From: Bacteroidales bacterium
GTDB lineage: Bacteria > Bacteroidota > Bacteroidia > Bacteroidales > UBA3824
Reading direction: 5' to 3'
NCBI GenBank assembly: GCA_017541145.1
Contig: JAFXZT010000099.1
Span: 62,001-126,000 of the forward strand
DNA: 64,000 nucleotides
Positions 16,729-24,898 of this stretch are shown here, piece after piece; the stretch's first letter is position 1, and every line of letters starts with the position of its first letter. A model generated the notes under the pieces. That model worked only from the letters and a program-made list of their open reading frames with translations. It did not search any database and had not been told where the DNA came from. A program made the position numbers and the translations under genes.

Positions 16729-17304
16729 ATGGAGAAGATAGCATTATCTGTAGTTGCTATTGCCAATCAAGGCAACTACGAAAACGCATACACACTCATC
16801 CTTGCCGAAAAAAACGGTAACAGAAAGTTGCCGATTGTTATCGGAATGAGTGAGGCTCAGGCTATTGCCATACAATTGGATGGCATGGTTCCCGCACGTC
16901 CGTTGGTGTACGACTTTATTTTCAGGTTCGCTTCTTCTTTTGACATCGAGATTATTGAAGTGATAATTACAAATGTAGAAAAAGGTATTTTCTATGCCGA
17001 GATTGTTTGTAAGATTCCGGGAACTTCGGAGGAAGATATTGTAAGGCTTGATGCAAGAACTTCGGACGCTGTAGCAATTGCGCTAAAATGCGGCTGCCCG
17101 ATTTATACTTATGAAGTGGTTCTGAGTAAGGCGGGATATGTTTTTGGCGATGATGATCCTTCTTCGTCCTCAAAACCAAATATTAAGATGATGTCTATTA
17201 AAGAACTTAATGAGGTTCTTCAAAAGGCTATTGAAAAGGAAGATTATGAATTTGCATCGAAAATCCGCGACGAAATTGCAAATCGTCAAGCCAACGGCGA
17301 ATAA
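16729..17304 (+). CDS. Bifunctional nuclease domain (BFN/DUF151) protein with UVR motif
   Basis: A 191-residue protein. Residues 1-135 form the BFN (DUF151) domain, recognisable by LPIVIGMSEAQAIAIQLDG and RTSDAVAIALKCGCPIY. A C-terminal UVR motif (LQKAIEKEDYEFASKIRDEI) of the UvrB/UvrC-interaction type follows a Ser-rich linker. This two-domain form is common in Bacteroidetes. The plant BFN proteins have RNase and DNase activity; the bacterial role is not established. It is monocistronic and convergent with the 17402 gene. Confidence 0.9.
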   Translation: MEKIALSVVAIANQGNYENAYTLILAEKNGNRKLPIVIGMSEAQAIAIQLDGMVPARPLVYDFIFRFASSFDIEIIEVIITNVEKGIFYAEIVCKIPGTSEEDIVRLDARTSDAVAIALKCGCPIYTYEVVLSKAGYVFGDDDPSSSSKPNIKMMSIKELNEVLQKAIEKEDYEFASKIRDEIANRQANGE

Positions 17305-17334
17305 ATATTGATGTCAAAAAAAAGAAAGCATACT

Positions 17335-17367
17335 AAAAAAAGGGCGAAACACTTAAGTTCCGCCCCT
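17335..17367 (-). terminator. Terminator of the 17402 gene
   Basis: An AGGGCGAAAC/GTTCCGCCCCT stem followed by seven T residues on the minus strand. Confidence 0.75.
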
Positions 17368-17401
17368 ACTTATTAAATAAATCTTTATTTAAAATGAAAA
17401 A

Positions 17402-17851
17402 CTACTTTCTGGCGTCAGTTTTTTCGATGAATTTACCTTTTTCGTTATACTTGAAATAGTAATCACCTTTCTGACTTTTTGCAATCAAGAAAAATTGTTT
17501 CTCACCGTTTTCAAGAGTTGCAATTGCAGCACGTTGATAATTGAATTCAGAAGCATATTTCTTTTCAAAGTTTTCAACGGCTTTGGGTTCTACTTGACTT
17601 TTGTCAATATATTCAAGACTATAAACAAAAATACCGTATTTGTTGTAACGACGAGAAATTCCTTGATGTTCGCTCAAGAAATCTTTACCGATTTTGTACC
17701 AAACAGCAGTTTTGAGAGCTTCTTTATTTACGTCTTTTTCGAAATGCGCTTTTACGGCAGCAGGAACTTTTGATTCTTTGATCTGAACCTGTGCATTTGC
17801 TACGTTTACAGTAAAAACAGCAGCAGCAATTAAAATTAGTATTTTTTTCAT
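17402..17851 (-). CDS. Secreted PepSY-like protein, paralogue 1
   Basis: A 149-residue exported protein. The signal peptide ends near residue 20 (FTVNVANA|Q). The mature part has the motif pattern of periplasmic PepSY-like/BLIP-like proteins of Bacteroidetes (PF11396-type): an opening VPAAVKAHFEKD, aromatic repeats such as VWYKIG and FVYSLEYID, and a closing YYFKYNEKGKFIEKT. It is a paralogue of 20722-21177, which has the same length and the same YYFKY ending. Function unknown. It has its own promoter and terminator. Confidence 0.75.
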   Translation of the reverse strand: MKKILILIAAAVFTVNVANAQVQIKESKVPAAVKAHFEKDVNKEALKTAVWYKIGKDFLSEHQGISRRYNKYGIFVYSLEYIDKSQVEPKAVENFEKKYASEFNYQRAAIATLENGEKQFFLIAKSQKGDYYFKYNEKGKFIEKTDARK

Positions 17852-17909
17852 TTTTTATAACTAATTATTTTAAAAGTTAATTATTAAAGTTTTTCAGTTT
17901 TTTGGTTGA

Positions 17910-17917
17910 CAAAGATA
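17910..17917 (-). promoter_or_regulatory. -7 element TATCTTTG for the 17402 gene
   Basis: An exact TAnnTTTG match on the minus strand, 59 bp upstream of the start. Confidence 0.6.
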
Positions 17918-17961
17918 TAAAGATTTGAAATTAAATAATAATTTTTCAGGTAATTTTTTAC

Positions 17962-17969
17962 TAACTTTG
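17962..17969 (+). promoter_or_regulatory. -7 element TAACTTTG for thyA-folA
   Basis: An exact TAnnTTTG match, 23 bp upstream of the thyA start. Confidence 0.65.
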
Positions 17970-17991
17970 CAACCGTCCAAAAAGAAAAACT

Positions 17992-18786
17992 ATGAAACAA
18001 TATCTTGAATTACTCAATACAATTCTCACCAAAGGTACAAAAAAAGAAGATCGTACCGGTACAGGCACTATAAGCTATTTCGGATATCAAATGCGTTATG
18101 ATTTGTCGGAAGGTTTTCCGATTGTTACAACCAAAAAGGTGCATTTGAAATCTATCATTTACGAACTTTTGTGGTTTTTGAACGGAGATACAAATGTAAA
18201 ATACCTTCAAGACCACGGCGTAAGGATTTGGAACGAATGGGCAGACGAAAACGGCGATTTAGGTCCGGTATACGGTTATCAATGGCGACATTGGAAAACT
18301 CCCGACGGCAGAGAAATCGATCAGATAAAAAATTTGATTGAAAGTATCAAAAACAATCCGAACTCACGCCGTCATATTGTTACGGCATGGAATCCTGCCG
18401 ATGTTGACTCCATGGCATTGCCGCCGTGTCATACGATGTTTCAGTTTTATGTAATTGACGGTAAATTAAGCTGTCAACTATATCAACGCAGCGGCGATTC
18501 GTTTTTGGGAATACCGTTTAATATCGCATCATACGCGCTGTTAACAATGATGATAGCACAAGTTTGCGGACTAAAACCCGGAGATTTTGTTCATACAATA
18601 GGCGATGCACATATTTATCTCAATCATTTGGAGCAAGTAAAACTCCAACTTACAAGAGAACCTTATCCGTTGCCGACAATGAGAATTAATCCAGAGGTAA
18701 AAGATATTTTCAGTTTTCAATACGAGGATTTTACACTTGAAAACTATCAATGTCACCCCGCAATAAAAGGAGTAGTATCAGTATAA
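17992..18786 (+). CDS. thyA: Thymidylate synthase
   Basis: A 264-residue enzyme, the exact length of the short bacterial ThyA class. It methylates dUMP with methylene-tetrahydrofolate. The nucleophile is the Cys in [14 protein letters not shown]; the phosphate-binding pair is in [11 protein letters not shown], and the dUMP recognition segment is [20 protein letters not shown]. The C-terminus AIKGVVSV is close to the usual PxxAxPV ending. It is followed 25 bp later by folA, which regenerates the tetrahydrofolate it consumes. Confidence 0.98.
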   Translation: MKQYLELLNTILTKGTKKEDRTGTGTISYFGYQMRYDLSEGFPIVTTKKVHLKSIIYELLWFLNGDTNVKYLQDHGVRIWNEWADENGDLGPVYGYQWRHWKTPDGREIDQIKNLIESIKNNPNSRRHIVTAWNPADVDSMALPPCHTMFQFYVIDGKLSCQLYQRSGDSFLGIPFNIASYALLTMMIAQVCGLKPGDFVHTIGDAHIYLNHLEQVKLQLTREPYPLPTMRINPEVKDIFSFQYEDFTLENYQCHPAIKGVVSV

Positions 18787-18811
18787 ACACACTTTATAAT
18801 ATTAGACAAAA

Positions 18812-19357
18812 ATGGAACTTTGCATGATTGTAGCTGTTGACGAGAAAAACGCTATCGGAAAAGAAAATCAACTTCTCTGCCACTTGAAAGGCGACATGGT
18901 AAATTTCAAGGAACTTACTACAGGTCACCCGATTATAATGGGCAGAAAGACTTTTGAATCTTTACCCAAAGGCGCATTGCCAAACAGAGTAAATATTGTA
19001 TTAACCAAAGACGAGGAAAAAATTTTCGACAAGGCAATTTCTTGTTCCAGCATCAACGAAGTACTTAATCTGAGAGTAATCAAAAACTGCGAAAGATGTT
19101 TTGTAATTGGCGGAGCTCAGATTTACAAACAATTTTTTGATATCGCTGATAAATTGTATGTTACCTCTATTCGCCACACATTTGACGGAGCTGATGCGTT
19201 TTTCCCGGAAATAGATATCGAAGATTGGAAAATCAACTCGGTTTCCGACGAATTTAAAGCCGACGAGAAAAACGACCACCCGTATTTTTTTGCTGTTTAC
19301 GAAAGAATCAACAAAGTAGATAGAAACAAGTTTTTAACCGAATCGTCTGAAGATTAG
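18812..19357 (+). CDS. folA: Dihydrofolate reductase
   Basis: A 181-residue enzyme. The N-terminus MELCMIVAVDEKNAIGKEN, substrate-loop element LLCHLKGDMVNFKELT, NADPH-binding HPIIMGRKTFESLPKG and the glycine pair in CFVIGGAQIYKQF are all family hallmarks. A C-terminal extension of about 15 residues (NKFLTESSED) exceeds typical forms. It is co-transcribed with thyA. Its stop abuts, with no spacing, the stop codon of the convergent gene at 19358. Confidence 0.97.
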   Translation: MELCMIVAVDEKNAIGKENQLLCHLKGDMVNFKELTTGHPIIMGRKTFESLPKGALPNRVNIVLTKDEEKIFDKAISCSSINEVLNLRVIKNCERCFVIGGAQIYKQFFDIADKLYVTSIRHTFDGADAFFPEIDIEDWKINSVSDEFKADEKNDHPYFFAVYERINKVDRNKFLTESSED

Positions 19358-19975
19358 TTATTTATTTGATTTTATCAAAACTTTTGGTACATGCCAATTA
19401 CCTTGATACTTTTTGCGGTCGATAACTTCGCCGTTAGTATCAAGGTATTTTTTTTGTGAATCTTTCTTCACTTTCCAACAATTTCCGGCGATAACTTCGG
19501 ATTTTACAAGTTTTACCATTTCGTCGTAAGAATAATTCTTGTATTTTCTGCCCAATGATGCTCCTATCTCGTTGTTACGCAAATCCATTTCGCACATCAC
19601 GCTGTCGGGAATATCGCCGTCTTCCAATCTATGCGCCTCAAAATCAAGACGATTGGATTTTTCATGAGCAATTCCGAGTAATATTGCTTTACGTTTTCCA
19701 AAGGCTTGACTATTGAGCGACATCCAAAGAGTATGACGAAAAGCGTCAACCATTCCGCCGTTGCCGTCACCGTCCAAATCGGGGTCTGTTAACCTTTGAT
19801 TGGCTTCTTTGCTCACTGTTTTGGATATAGGAAAAGCTTTTAATGCTGCAAACGGATGTCGTCTTACCCATTGACGTTCCGGTTTTGACAGTTTTTTGTA
19901 TGCTGCCCTTTTCTGCGCATTTACTGTATCAAAACATAAAAACAATAAACACGACAAAACTAATAAACGTTTCAT
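19358..19975 (-). CDS. Exported DUF6973-like protein
   Basis: A 205-residue exported protein from ATG at 19975 (MKRLLVLSCLLFLCFDTVNA|Q, signal peptide). The conserved core reads DGDGNGGMVDAFRHTLWM, then LGIAHEKSNR and CEMDLRNNEIGASLG, with His and Asp spaced as in DUF6973-type proteins. These His/Asp residues could bind metal, but no activity is known to me. It begins 19 bp after rsmI and is probably co-transcribed with it. The alternative longer frame from 20050 would overlap rsmI and is not favoured. Confidence 0.78.
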   Translation of the reverse strand: MKRLLVLSCLLFLCFDTVNAQKRAAYKKLSKPERQWVRRHPFAALKAFPISKTVSKEANQRLTDPDLDGDGNGGMVDAFRHTLWMSLNSQAFGKRKAILLGIAHEKSNRLDFEAHRLEDGDIPDSVMCEMDLRNNEIGASLGRKYKNYSYDEMVKLVKSEVIAGNCWKVKKDSQKKYLDTNGEVIDRKKYQGNWHVPKVLIKSNK

Positions 19976-19994
19976 TATCAGATTATTTGAGATG

Positions 19995-20702
19995 TTAATC
20001 TTCGTCGGAATCTTCCGCAACTTCCTGAGGAGCACCGGGTTTATCAACAATTACTACAAATTCACCTTTAGGAGCTTTCTGTTTGAATGCCTCGATAAGT
20101 TCGTCAGCAGTTCCGCGAAGTGTCTGCTCATGAAGTTTTGAAATTTCTCTTGAAACCGAAATTCTTCGATCGGCTCCGAAATATTCCTTAATCTCGCCCA
20201 AAAGTTTTACAACTCTGTAAGGCGATTCATAAAAAATAATCGATAAATCATGTTTAGCAAGAGCAGTGAGTTTTTTCTGACGACCTTTTTTCTGTGGCAA
20301 AAAGCCATTGAAAATAAAACTTTCGCACCCGAATCCGGAATCTACAAGTGCCGGTACAAAAGCAGTTGCACCCGGAAGACATTCCACATCCACTCCCCTA
20401 TTAACACACGCTCTCACCAACATAAATCCCGGATCGGAAATAGCAGGTGTACCGGCATCAGAAATCAATGCGATATCTTCACCATTTTCTACACGTTCTG
20501 CATAATAATCGCAAGTTTCGTGTTCATTGAATTTGTGATGAGAAGCTGTACGGGTCTGAATCTCAAAATGTTTGAGCAAACCGGCACTTGTACGAGTATC
20601 TTCGCAAAGAATCAGGCTGCATTCTTTCAATACTTTTACAGCCCTAAAAGTCATGTCTTCGAGATTGCCAACCGGAGTTGGTACAATATAAAGTTTTGCC
20701 AT
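19995..20702 (-). CDS. rsmI: 16S rRNA (cytidine-2'-O-)-methyltransferase
   Basis: A 235-residue SAM-dependent methyltransferase of the tetrapyrrole-methylase fold that modifies C1402 of 16S rRNA. The N-terminal motif YIVPTPVGNLEDMTFRA, the CEDTRTSAGLLKHF segment and SDAGTPAISDPGFMLV are diagnostic, as is the later FYESPYRVVKLL. A short acidic C-terminal tail (AEDSDED) is present. It lies between the small secreted gene at 20722 and the DUF6973-like gene, all on the minus strand. Confidence 0.97.
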   Translation of the reverse strand: MAKLYIVPTPVGNLEDMTFRAVKVLKECSLILCEDTRTSAGLLKHFEIQTRTASHHKFNEHETCDYYAERVENGEDIALISDAGTPAISDPGFMLVRACVNRGVDVECLPGATAFVPALVDSGFGCESFIFNGFLPQKKGRQKKLTALAKHDLSIIFYESPYRVVKLLGEIKEYFGADRRISVSREISKLHEQTLRGTADELIEAFKQKAPKGEFVVIVDKPGAPQEVAEDSDED

Positions 20703-20721
20703 TTATAAATTAAAAAACTGA

Positions 20722-21177
20722 TTATCTGTTTGTTTCGGTTTTAGCAATAAGCTCACCGTCAATAGTATATTTAAAATAGTATTGAGCTTTGCTTTTCTTT
20801 TTGTTAGCAAGAATCCAATATTCCTTGTGACCGTCGGCGAAATACGCATCCCATGAAGAATCATAAGGATATTGTTCATCGTATTTCATCTTAAAATCCT
20901 GATAAACAGTATCAGGAAGCGAAGTATACTCCATGAATTTCAATTTGTAAACAAATTTACCTTCATAAGTAAAACGAAAAACGGTATAATCGTATGCTGC
21001 CACATAATCCTCATCAGCCAAAGAATACCAAGCATTCTTCATGGTAGCCTTGTTGGTAGAATCCATCAAAGTCTTCTGCACCTGTTGAGGTACAGCAGAG
21101 CGCGGAACACGAATCTGAGCATCAGCTGTATAAATTTCCGCGAAAACAATTAATAATATTAATGCGAGTTTTTTCAT
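20722..21177 (-). CDS. Secreted PepSY-like protein, paralogue 2
   Basis: A 151-residue exported protein. The signal peptide ends near AEIYTADA|Q. The mature part follows the same plan as the protein at 17402: VPRSAVPQQVQKTL start, aromatic FVYKLKFMEY, and the ending YYFKYTIDGELIAKTE. The two share the final YYFKY-x5-IxKT signature. It is 19 bp upstream of rsmI in the same direction and is probably the first gene of that unit. Function unknown. Confidence 0.75.
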   Translation of the reverse strand: MKKLALILLIVFAEIYTADAQIRVPRSAVPQQVQKTLMDSTNKATMKNAWYSLADEDYVAAYDYTVFRFTYEGKFVYKLKFMEYTSLPDTVYQDFKMKYDEQYPYDSSWDAYFADGHKEYWILANKKKSKAQYYFKYTIDGELIAKTETNR

Positions 21178-21284
21178 AATAAATTACTTTTTTTGAGATT
21201 GTAAGTAGTTTGACTTATAATCATAACGCAGTAAAGATAGTATTATTTTTTAATAGAAATGATATAAAATTCAAAAATCTTTCT

Positions 21285-21292
21285 TAATTTTG
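21285..21292 (+). promoter_or_regulatory. -7 element TAATTTTG for the coiled-coil lipoprotein
   Basis: A TAnnTTTG match, 44 bp upstream of the start at 21336. Confidence 0.6.
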
Positions 21293-21335
21293 CGGCGCTA
21301 AACAAATTAATTAAATTCTATAATCTTATACACAA

Positions 21336-22208
21336 ATGAAAAGATTGATGATTGCGGTAGCCCTTGCGGCTCCATTATTAATGAATTCATCTTGCAACAC
21401 AGACGAAATTCAAAGACTACAGGCTCAAAACGACAGCCTTAGAAGTGTTGCCACTACAGGTGGTGTAAAAATTGACGAATATTTTGCTGCATTCAATTCT
21501 ATTCAGGAAAATCTTAACCAAATTAAGGAAAAAGAGCAAATCATTACTCTCAAAACCTCTAATGGTCAAGAACTTGACGAAACCTCTGCTGACCAAATCA
21601 ACAACGACATCCTTTCTATTTACGAATTGATGCTCAAAAACAAGCAGACAATCAAAGATTTGAACGACAAACTCCAGAGGAACGGTCTCAAAAATAAGGA
21701 AATGGCTAAAACTATCCAACTCCTTACTGACCAAATCGCAAACAAAGACCAAGAAATCACTTCTTTGAAAGATCAATTGGCTAAACTCAACCTCGATATC
21801 AATGAGTTGGAAGACAAAGTTGCTCAAATGGATTCTACTCTCCAAGAAGAACAACGCTTGAGCGAAGCTAAATCTGAAATCATTTCTTCTCAAGATGCTG
21901 CTCTCAACACTGTTTACTACGTTGTAGGTACAAAGAAAGAATTGATTTCTCACAACGTGATTTCAAGAGAAGGTTTGTTCAAAGGTTTGAAAATTGATGC
22001 AAGCATGGACAAAGAATACTTCACAAAAGTAGACCTCAGAACATGCAACACTATCAGCATCAACACAAAGAATGCTAACCTCCTTTCTTCTCACCCTTCA
22101 GGATCTTACAAATTGATTCAGAACGGCAAAATCATCGAGAAATTGGAAATTACAGACCCTGCTAAATTCTGGGACAACAGCAAAATTCTTGTTATCGTAA
22201 CCGACTAA
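21336..22208 (+). CDS. Coiled-coil lipoprotein
   Basis: A 290-residue protein with a lipoprotein signal (LLMNSSC, lipidated Cys20). Residues about 25-195 form a long coiled coil with heptads rich in Leu, Gln, Lys and Glu. A globular C-terminal domain of about 95 residues starts at NTVYYVVGTKKELI and ends VIVTD; the YYVVGTKKEL segment is recurrent in Bacteroidetes envelope lipoproteins of unknown function. It is probably anchored in the outer or inner membrane with a periplasmic stalk. It is monocistronic, with promoter and terminator. Confidence 0.85.
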   Translation: MKRLMIAVALAAPLLMNSSCNTDEIQRLQAQNDSLRSVATTGGVKIDEYFAAFNSIQENLNQIKEKEQIITLKTSNGQELDETSADQINNDILSIYELMLKNKQTIKDLNDKLQRNGLKNKEMAKTIQLLTDQIANKDQEITSLKDQLAKLNLDINELEDKVAQMDSTLQEEQRLSEAKSEIISSQDAALNTVYYVVGTKKELISHNVISREGLFKGLKIDASMDKEYFTKVDLRTCNTISINTKNANLLSSHPSGSYKLIQNGKIIEKLEITDPAKFWDNSKILVIVTD

Positions 22209-22251
22209 CAAGCAAAACAGAAAATTCTAAAACACTTTATTATTAAATAAT

Positions 22252-22290
22252 AATGCGAAACCTGATAATTCAAGTTTCGCATTATTTTTT
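22252..22290 (+). terminator. Terminator of the coiled-coil lipoprotein gene
   Basis: An AATGCGAAAC/GTTTCGCATT perfect 10-bp stem followed by ATTTTTTT, 44 bp after the stop. Confidence 0.9.
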
Positions 22291-22649
22291 TATCGGTCAG
22301 AAGGTTTCGGTGAAACCGGATCGTCTAACTTGTAAATCAAATCGTATTCTACTGATAATACACCTTTTACAGTTCTAAAATAATCCATAGTTTCTTCCAA
22401 CGATTTGTTTTTAGGACGTTTTATCGACATCCCCGCAATAATCTCGTAATCATAAACAATCTCAGCTCCGTAATCTTCAATCGCTTGATACAAAAATTCT
22501 TTTCCGATTTCTTTATCAAAAGTCACCAAGAAAACTTCAGAAGAATGTTCAATAACATCGTGCATATTAGGAAATTTTGCAGTATCTTTTTGCGCCGAAC
22601 ACGATAAACAAAACATCGCTAACATCGCAATCAATAAAATTTTTTTCAT
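22290..22649 (-). CDS. Exported peptidase-inhibitor I9-like protein
   Basis: A 119-residue protein with a signal sequence; FCLSCSAQ could be a lipobox (Cys17) or a signal peptidase I site. The mature part has the I9/subtilisin-propeptide rhythm: an edge strand EVFLVTFDKEIG, then YGAEIVYDYEIIAGMSIKRP, LEETMDYFRTVKGVLSVEYD. Such domains normally precede a subtilase; here it stands alone with no peptidase attached or adjacent in the same unit. The fold assignment rests on pattern only. Confidence 0.62.
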   Translation of the reverse strand: MKKILLIAMLAMFCLSCSAQKDTAKFPNMHDVIEHSSEVFLVTFDKEIGKEFLYQAIEDYGAEIVYDYEIIAGMSIKRPKNKSLEETMDYFRTVKGVLSVEYDLIYKLDDPVSPKPSDR

Positions 22650-22734
22650 ATAGAGATAGTTTTAGTTAGTAACAATAATAACGTAAAAAAAATCAATATA
22701 ATTTTTCAATCACGAAGGAAACGGCTATCAACAA

Positions 22735-23475
22735 TCAGAAAAATCTGTTATTAATAGCGTAAATCAAAGCCTCTGAATTGTTTTCAACTCCCATTTTATC
22801 ACAAATATTTTTTTTGTAAACCTTAACACAACTCGGCGACTTGCAAACCACATCCGCAATATCCTCAATTGTACGACCCTGAGCCGAAAGACTGAGAATC
22901 AATTTCTCAATTTCTGTCAATCGAATACTTTTTTTATGTATCCAATTGTGATTGTCAAACGAATATTCATAATAAAAATCCTTGGTCTTTTGCATTACAA
23001 CATGACCGAAGTCTTTTTCGGAAGAAATAGTCAACAAATTAATACCCGTCGTAATAAAACCGTTGACAGCTTCCACCGGCTTGAAAATCTGATGCAACAA
23101 AAGATTCTCAATATGAAAATTGTATGACACCGAATATTTAATAATCTCGTTGTCAGGCTTTTTTTTCAGAAATTCAAAAATTGCCTTGTTTACTTCTACC
23201 AATTGATTGTATTCATTAGATGGAATATGTTTAACAAAGCTTTCAAAATCCTTGATATTCAAAGATGTAGAATCCGTACCGAAAATTTCAGTAATATTTT
23301 CGGAAATCAATACAATTTTTTCTTTAACAAAATCCACCATATAAATACCGCATCCCAAAATCTGAATAATAGACTTAGAAATATCCAAATCAGTTAAAAC
23401 AGATTCGTCAAACCCGGTATCAGTATTCAATACAAAATCTTGAAAGTTCAAAAAATCATTAACTAATTTATCCAT
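22735..23475 (-). CDS. PAS-like/LuxR-type transcriptional regulator, tandem copy 2
   Basis: A 246-residue protein. Residues about 30-160 look like a PAS-type sensor (SIIQILGCGIYMVDF, VLISENITEIFG). Residues about 180-246 form a LuxR (GerE) helix-turn-helix: LTEIEKLILSLSAQGRTIED, then CVKVYKKNICDKMGVENNSE. It is a clear paralogue of the upstream gene at 23498, 22 bp away, sharing IQILGCG, LLxHQxFKP, LSAQGR and the ending ALI-AINNRFF. No kinase or receiver lies nearby, so it is probably a one-component regulator. Confidence 0.85.
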   Translation of the reverse strand: MDKLVNDFLNFQDFVLNTDTGFDESVLTDLDISKSIIQILGCGIYMVDFVKEKIVLISENITEIFGTDSTSLNIKDFESFVKHIPSNEYNQLVEVNKAIFEFLKKKPDNEIIKYSVSYNFHIENLLLHQIFKPVEAVNGFITTGINLLTISSEKDFGHVVMQKTKDFYYEYSFDNHNWIHKKSIRLTEIEKLILSLSAQGRTIEDIADVVCKSPSCVKVYKKNICDKMGVENNSEALIYAINNRFF

Positions 23476-23497
23476 GTATAAAAATTAAAAATTGGTA

Positions 23498-24232
23498 CTA
23501 AAAAAATCTGTTGTTAATAGCACAAATCAAAGCCTCAGAAATATTGCCGACCCCCATTTTCTTGAAAAGATTTTTTTTACAGTATTTAACATTGGATTCC
23601 GTTTGATGAATCTCATCACCGATATTTTTGGTAGACCGACCCTGAGCAGAAAGAAGTAAAATAAGCTTTTCAGTAGAAGAAAGTACAATACCTTCTTTGT
23701 AATGCCAAGTACCGCTATCAAGACAATACTCGTAATAGTCATGAGAATCTACACTTCTTAATTGTACATTTCCCAAAACATTATCCGAAGACATCGTAAT
23801 CACAAAAACTCCAAGCTTGATAACACCGTTTTCTACATAAATCGGCTTAAAAGATTGGTGCATCAACAAACTGTCAAAATGATAATTGTAAGACAAAATT
23901 GATTTCAGAATTTCTTCATCTGACATCCGTTTGATAAATTTAAAATAAGCATTGTTGACCTCGGTCAACATCTTATAATCATCTTTTGGGATATGATTAA
24001 TATAAACATCAAAAGATTTGGCATCGATTTCCTCTTGAGTTAAACCGCACATCTGCGCGATAATTTCGGAAGAAATCAAGATTTTACCATTTTCATAATC
24101 CACTACAAAAACACCGCATCCCAAAATCTGAATCAATGCGTTGGTAATTTTTAAATTTCTAACAGCAGGATATTTCAACGTGTTACCTTCTATATTCTGC
24201 GTATAGAAAAAATCTTTAATTAGTTTGCTCAT
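23498..24232 (-). CDS. PAS-like/LuxR-type transcriptional regulator, tandem copy 1
   Basis: A 244-residue paralogue of the next gene, with the same order: PAS-like N-terminal part (ALIQILGCGVFVVDYENGK) and LuxR-type HTH at the C-terminus (LSSTEKLILLLSAQGRSTKN, then NVKYCKKNLFKKMGVGNISE). It is the first gene of a two-gene unit with promoter TATTTTTG upstream. The HTH recognition helices of the two copies differ, so they may have diverged in DNA target. Confidence 0.85.
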   Translation of the reverse strand: MSKLIKDFFYTQNIEGNTLKYPAVRNLKITNALIQILGCGVFVVDYENGKILISSEIIAQMCGLTQEEIDAKSFDVYINHIPKDDYKMLTEVNNAYFKFIKRMSDEEILKSILSYNYHFDSLLMHQSFKPIYVENGVIKLGVFVITMSSDNVLGNVQLRSVDSHDYYEYCLDSGTWHYKEGIVLSSTEKLILLLSAQGRSTKNIGDEIHQTESNVKYCKKNLFKKMGVGNISEALICAINNRFF

Positions 24233-24261
24233 TCTTTTAATTTAATTGTTTATTACAAGTG

Positions 24262-24269
24262 CAAAAATA
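24262..24269 (-). promoter_or_regulatory. -7 element TATTTTTG for the LuxR-type pair
   Basis: A TAnnTTTG match on the minus strand, 30 bp upstream of the start at 24232. Confidence 0.55.
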
Positions 24270-24440
24270 GGAAATAGTTTTTAAATCATTTTTCTTAAAA
24301 GTTTATTTAAATTTTATCAAATTATGTACTAAGCAATACGCAAATGAAAATTTCAACTATTATGGAATAGTAATTTAAAAACATCCGTATTTATTATTGT
24401 ACGGGGATTAATTAAAAACGGAAATTAAAATTCATTTGCG

Positions 24441-24485
24441 TTTGCGGTGAAAAACTATTATATTCGCCGCAAAATTTGCGGTGAA
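24441..24485. repeat. Hairpin plus direct repeat of TTTGCGGTGAA
   Basis: TTTGCGGTGAA at 24441-24451 pairs with TTCGCCGCAAA at 24463-24473 (one wobble) and recurs directly at 24475-24485. Confidence 0.7.
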
Positions 24486-24577
24486 TAAAACATTTTAATC
24501 CCCAAAAACAATCGGAAATTTCATCATCGAAAAAAAATTGAAATATTTCCAATCGGAAATTTCGTCATCCCTGTGTT

Positions 24578-24601
24578 AGACGTTGCACGCAACGTCTCTA
24601 C
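24578..24601. repeat. REP-like palindrome, copy 2
   Basis: AGACGTTGCACGCAACGTCT plus CTAC, identical over 24 bp to the copy at 14311. Confidence 0.85.
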
Positions 24602-24661
24602 GGAAAAAGATGTAATCGTCAACATTTTACCGCATCATAACCGCGACGACATCAAATAGAC

Positions 24662-24694
24662 GGGGATGTAAAATCGTCTGGTTTTTACATCCCC
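24662..24694. repeat. Perfect 12-bp hairpin
   Basis: GGGGATGTAAAA (24662-24673) and TTTTACATCCCC (24683-24694) around a 9-nt loop. No T run follows on either strand, so it is not a simple terminator. Confidence 0.8.
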
Positions 24695-24833
24695 TGTACA
24701 ATCTAAAAAAGGTTCAACAAAAAAAAAGAATCCCCCGAAAAAATCAAAGGTTGCAATTTTATACAATAAAAAATTAATAATAATTAATCAAAATTAATAG
24801 TATCACTTAATATAAAAATTCAAGTAAAATATA

Positions 24834-24841
24834 TAACTTTG
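24834..24841 (+). promoter_or_regulatory. -7 element TAACTTTG for the C1 peptidase
   Basis: An exact TAnnTTTG match, 58 bp upstream of the start at 24899. Confidence 0.65.
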
Positions 24842-24898
24842 CGCCAAAATTATTATCAAACACTACAAACAAAATCATAACAATAGTATTTTAAAAAG

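Larger units (their letters stand above)
24233..24898. other. 666-bp intergenic region with hairpins and a REP-like palindrome
   Basis: No credible gene. It contains divergent promoters at both ends, a TTTGCGGTGAA/TTCGCCGCAAA hairpin (24441-24473) followed by a direct repeat of its first arm (24475-24485), two TCGGAAATTTC(A/G)TCATC words, the second REP-like palindrome (24578-24601) and a perfect 12-bp hairpin (24662-24694). Confidence 0.8.
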
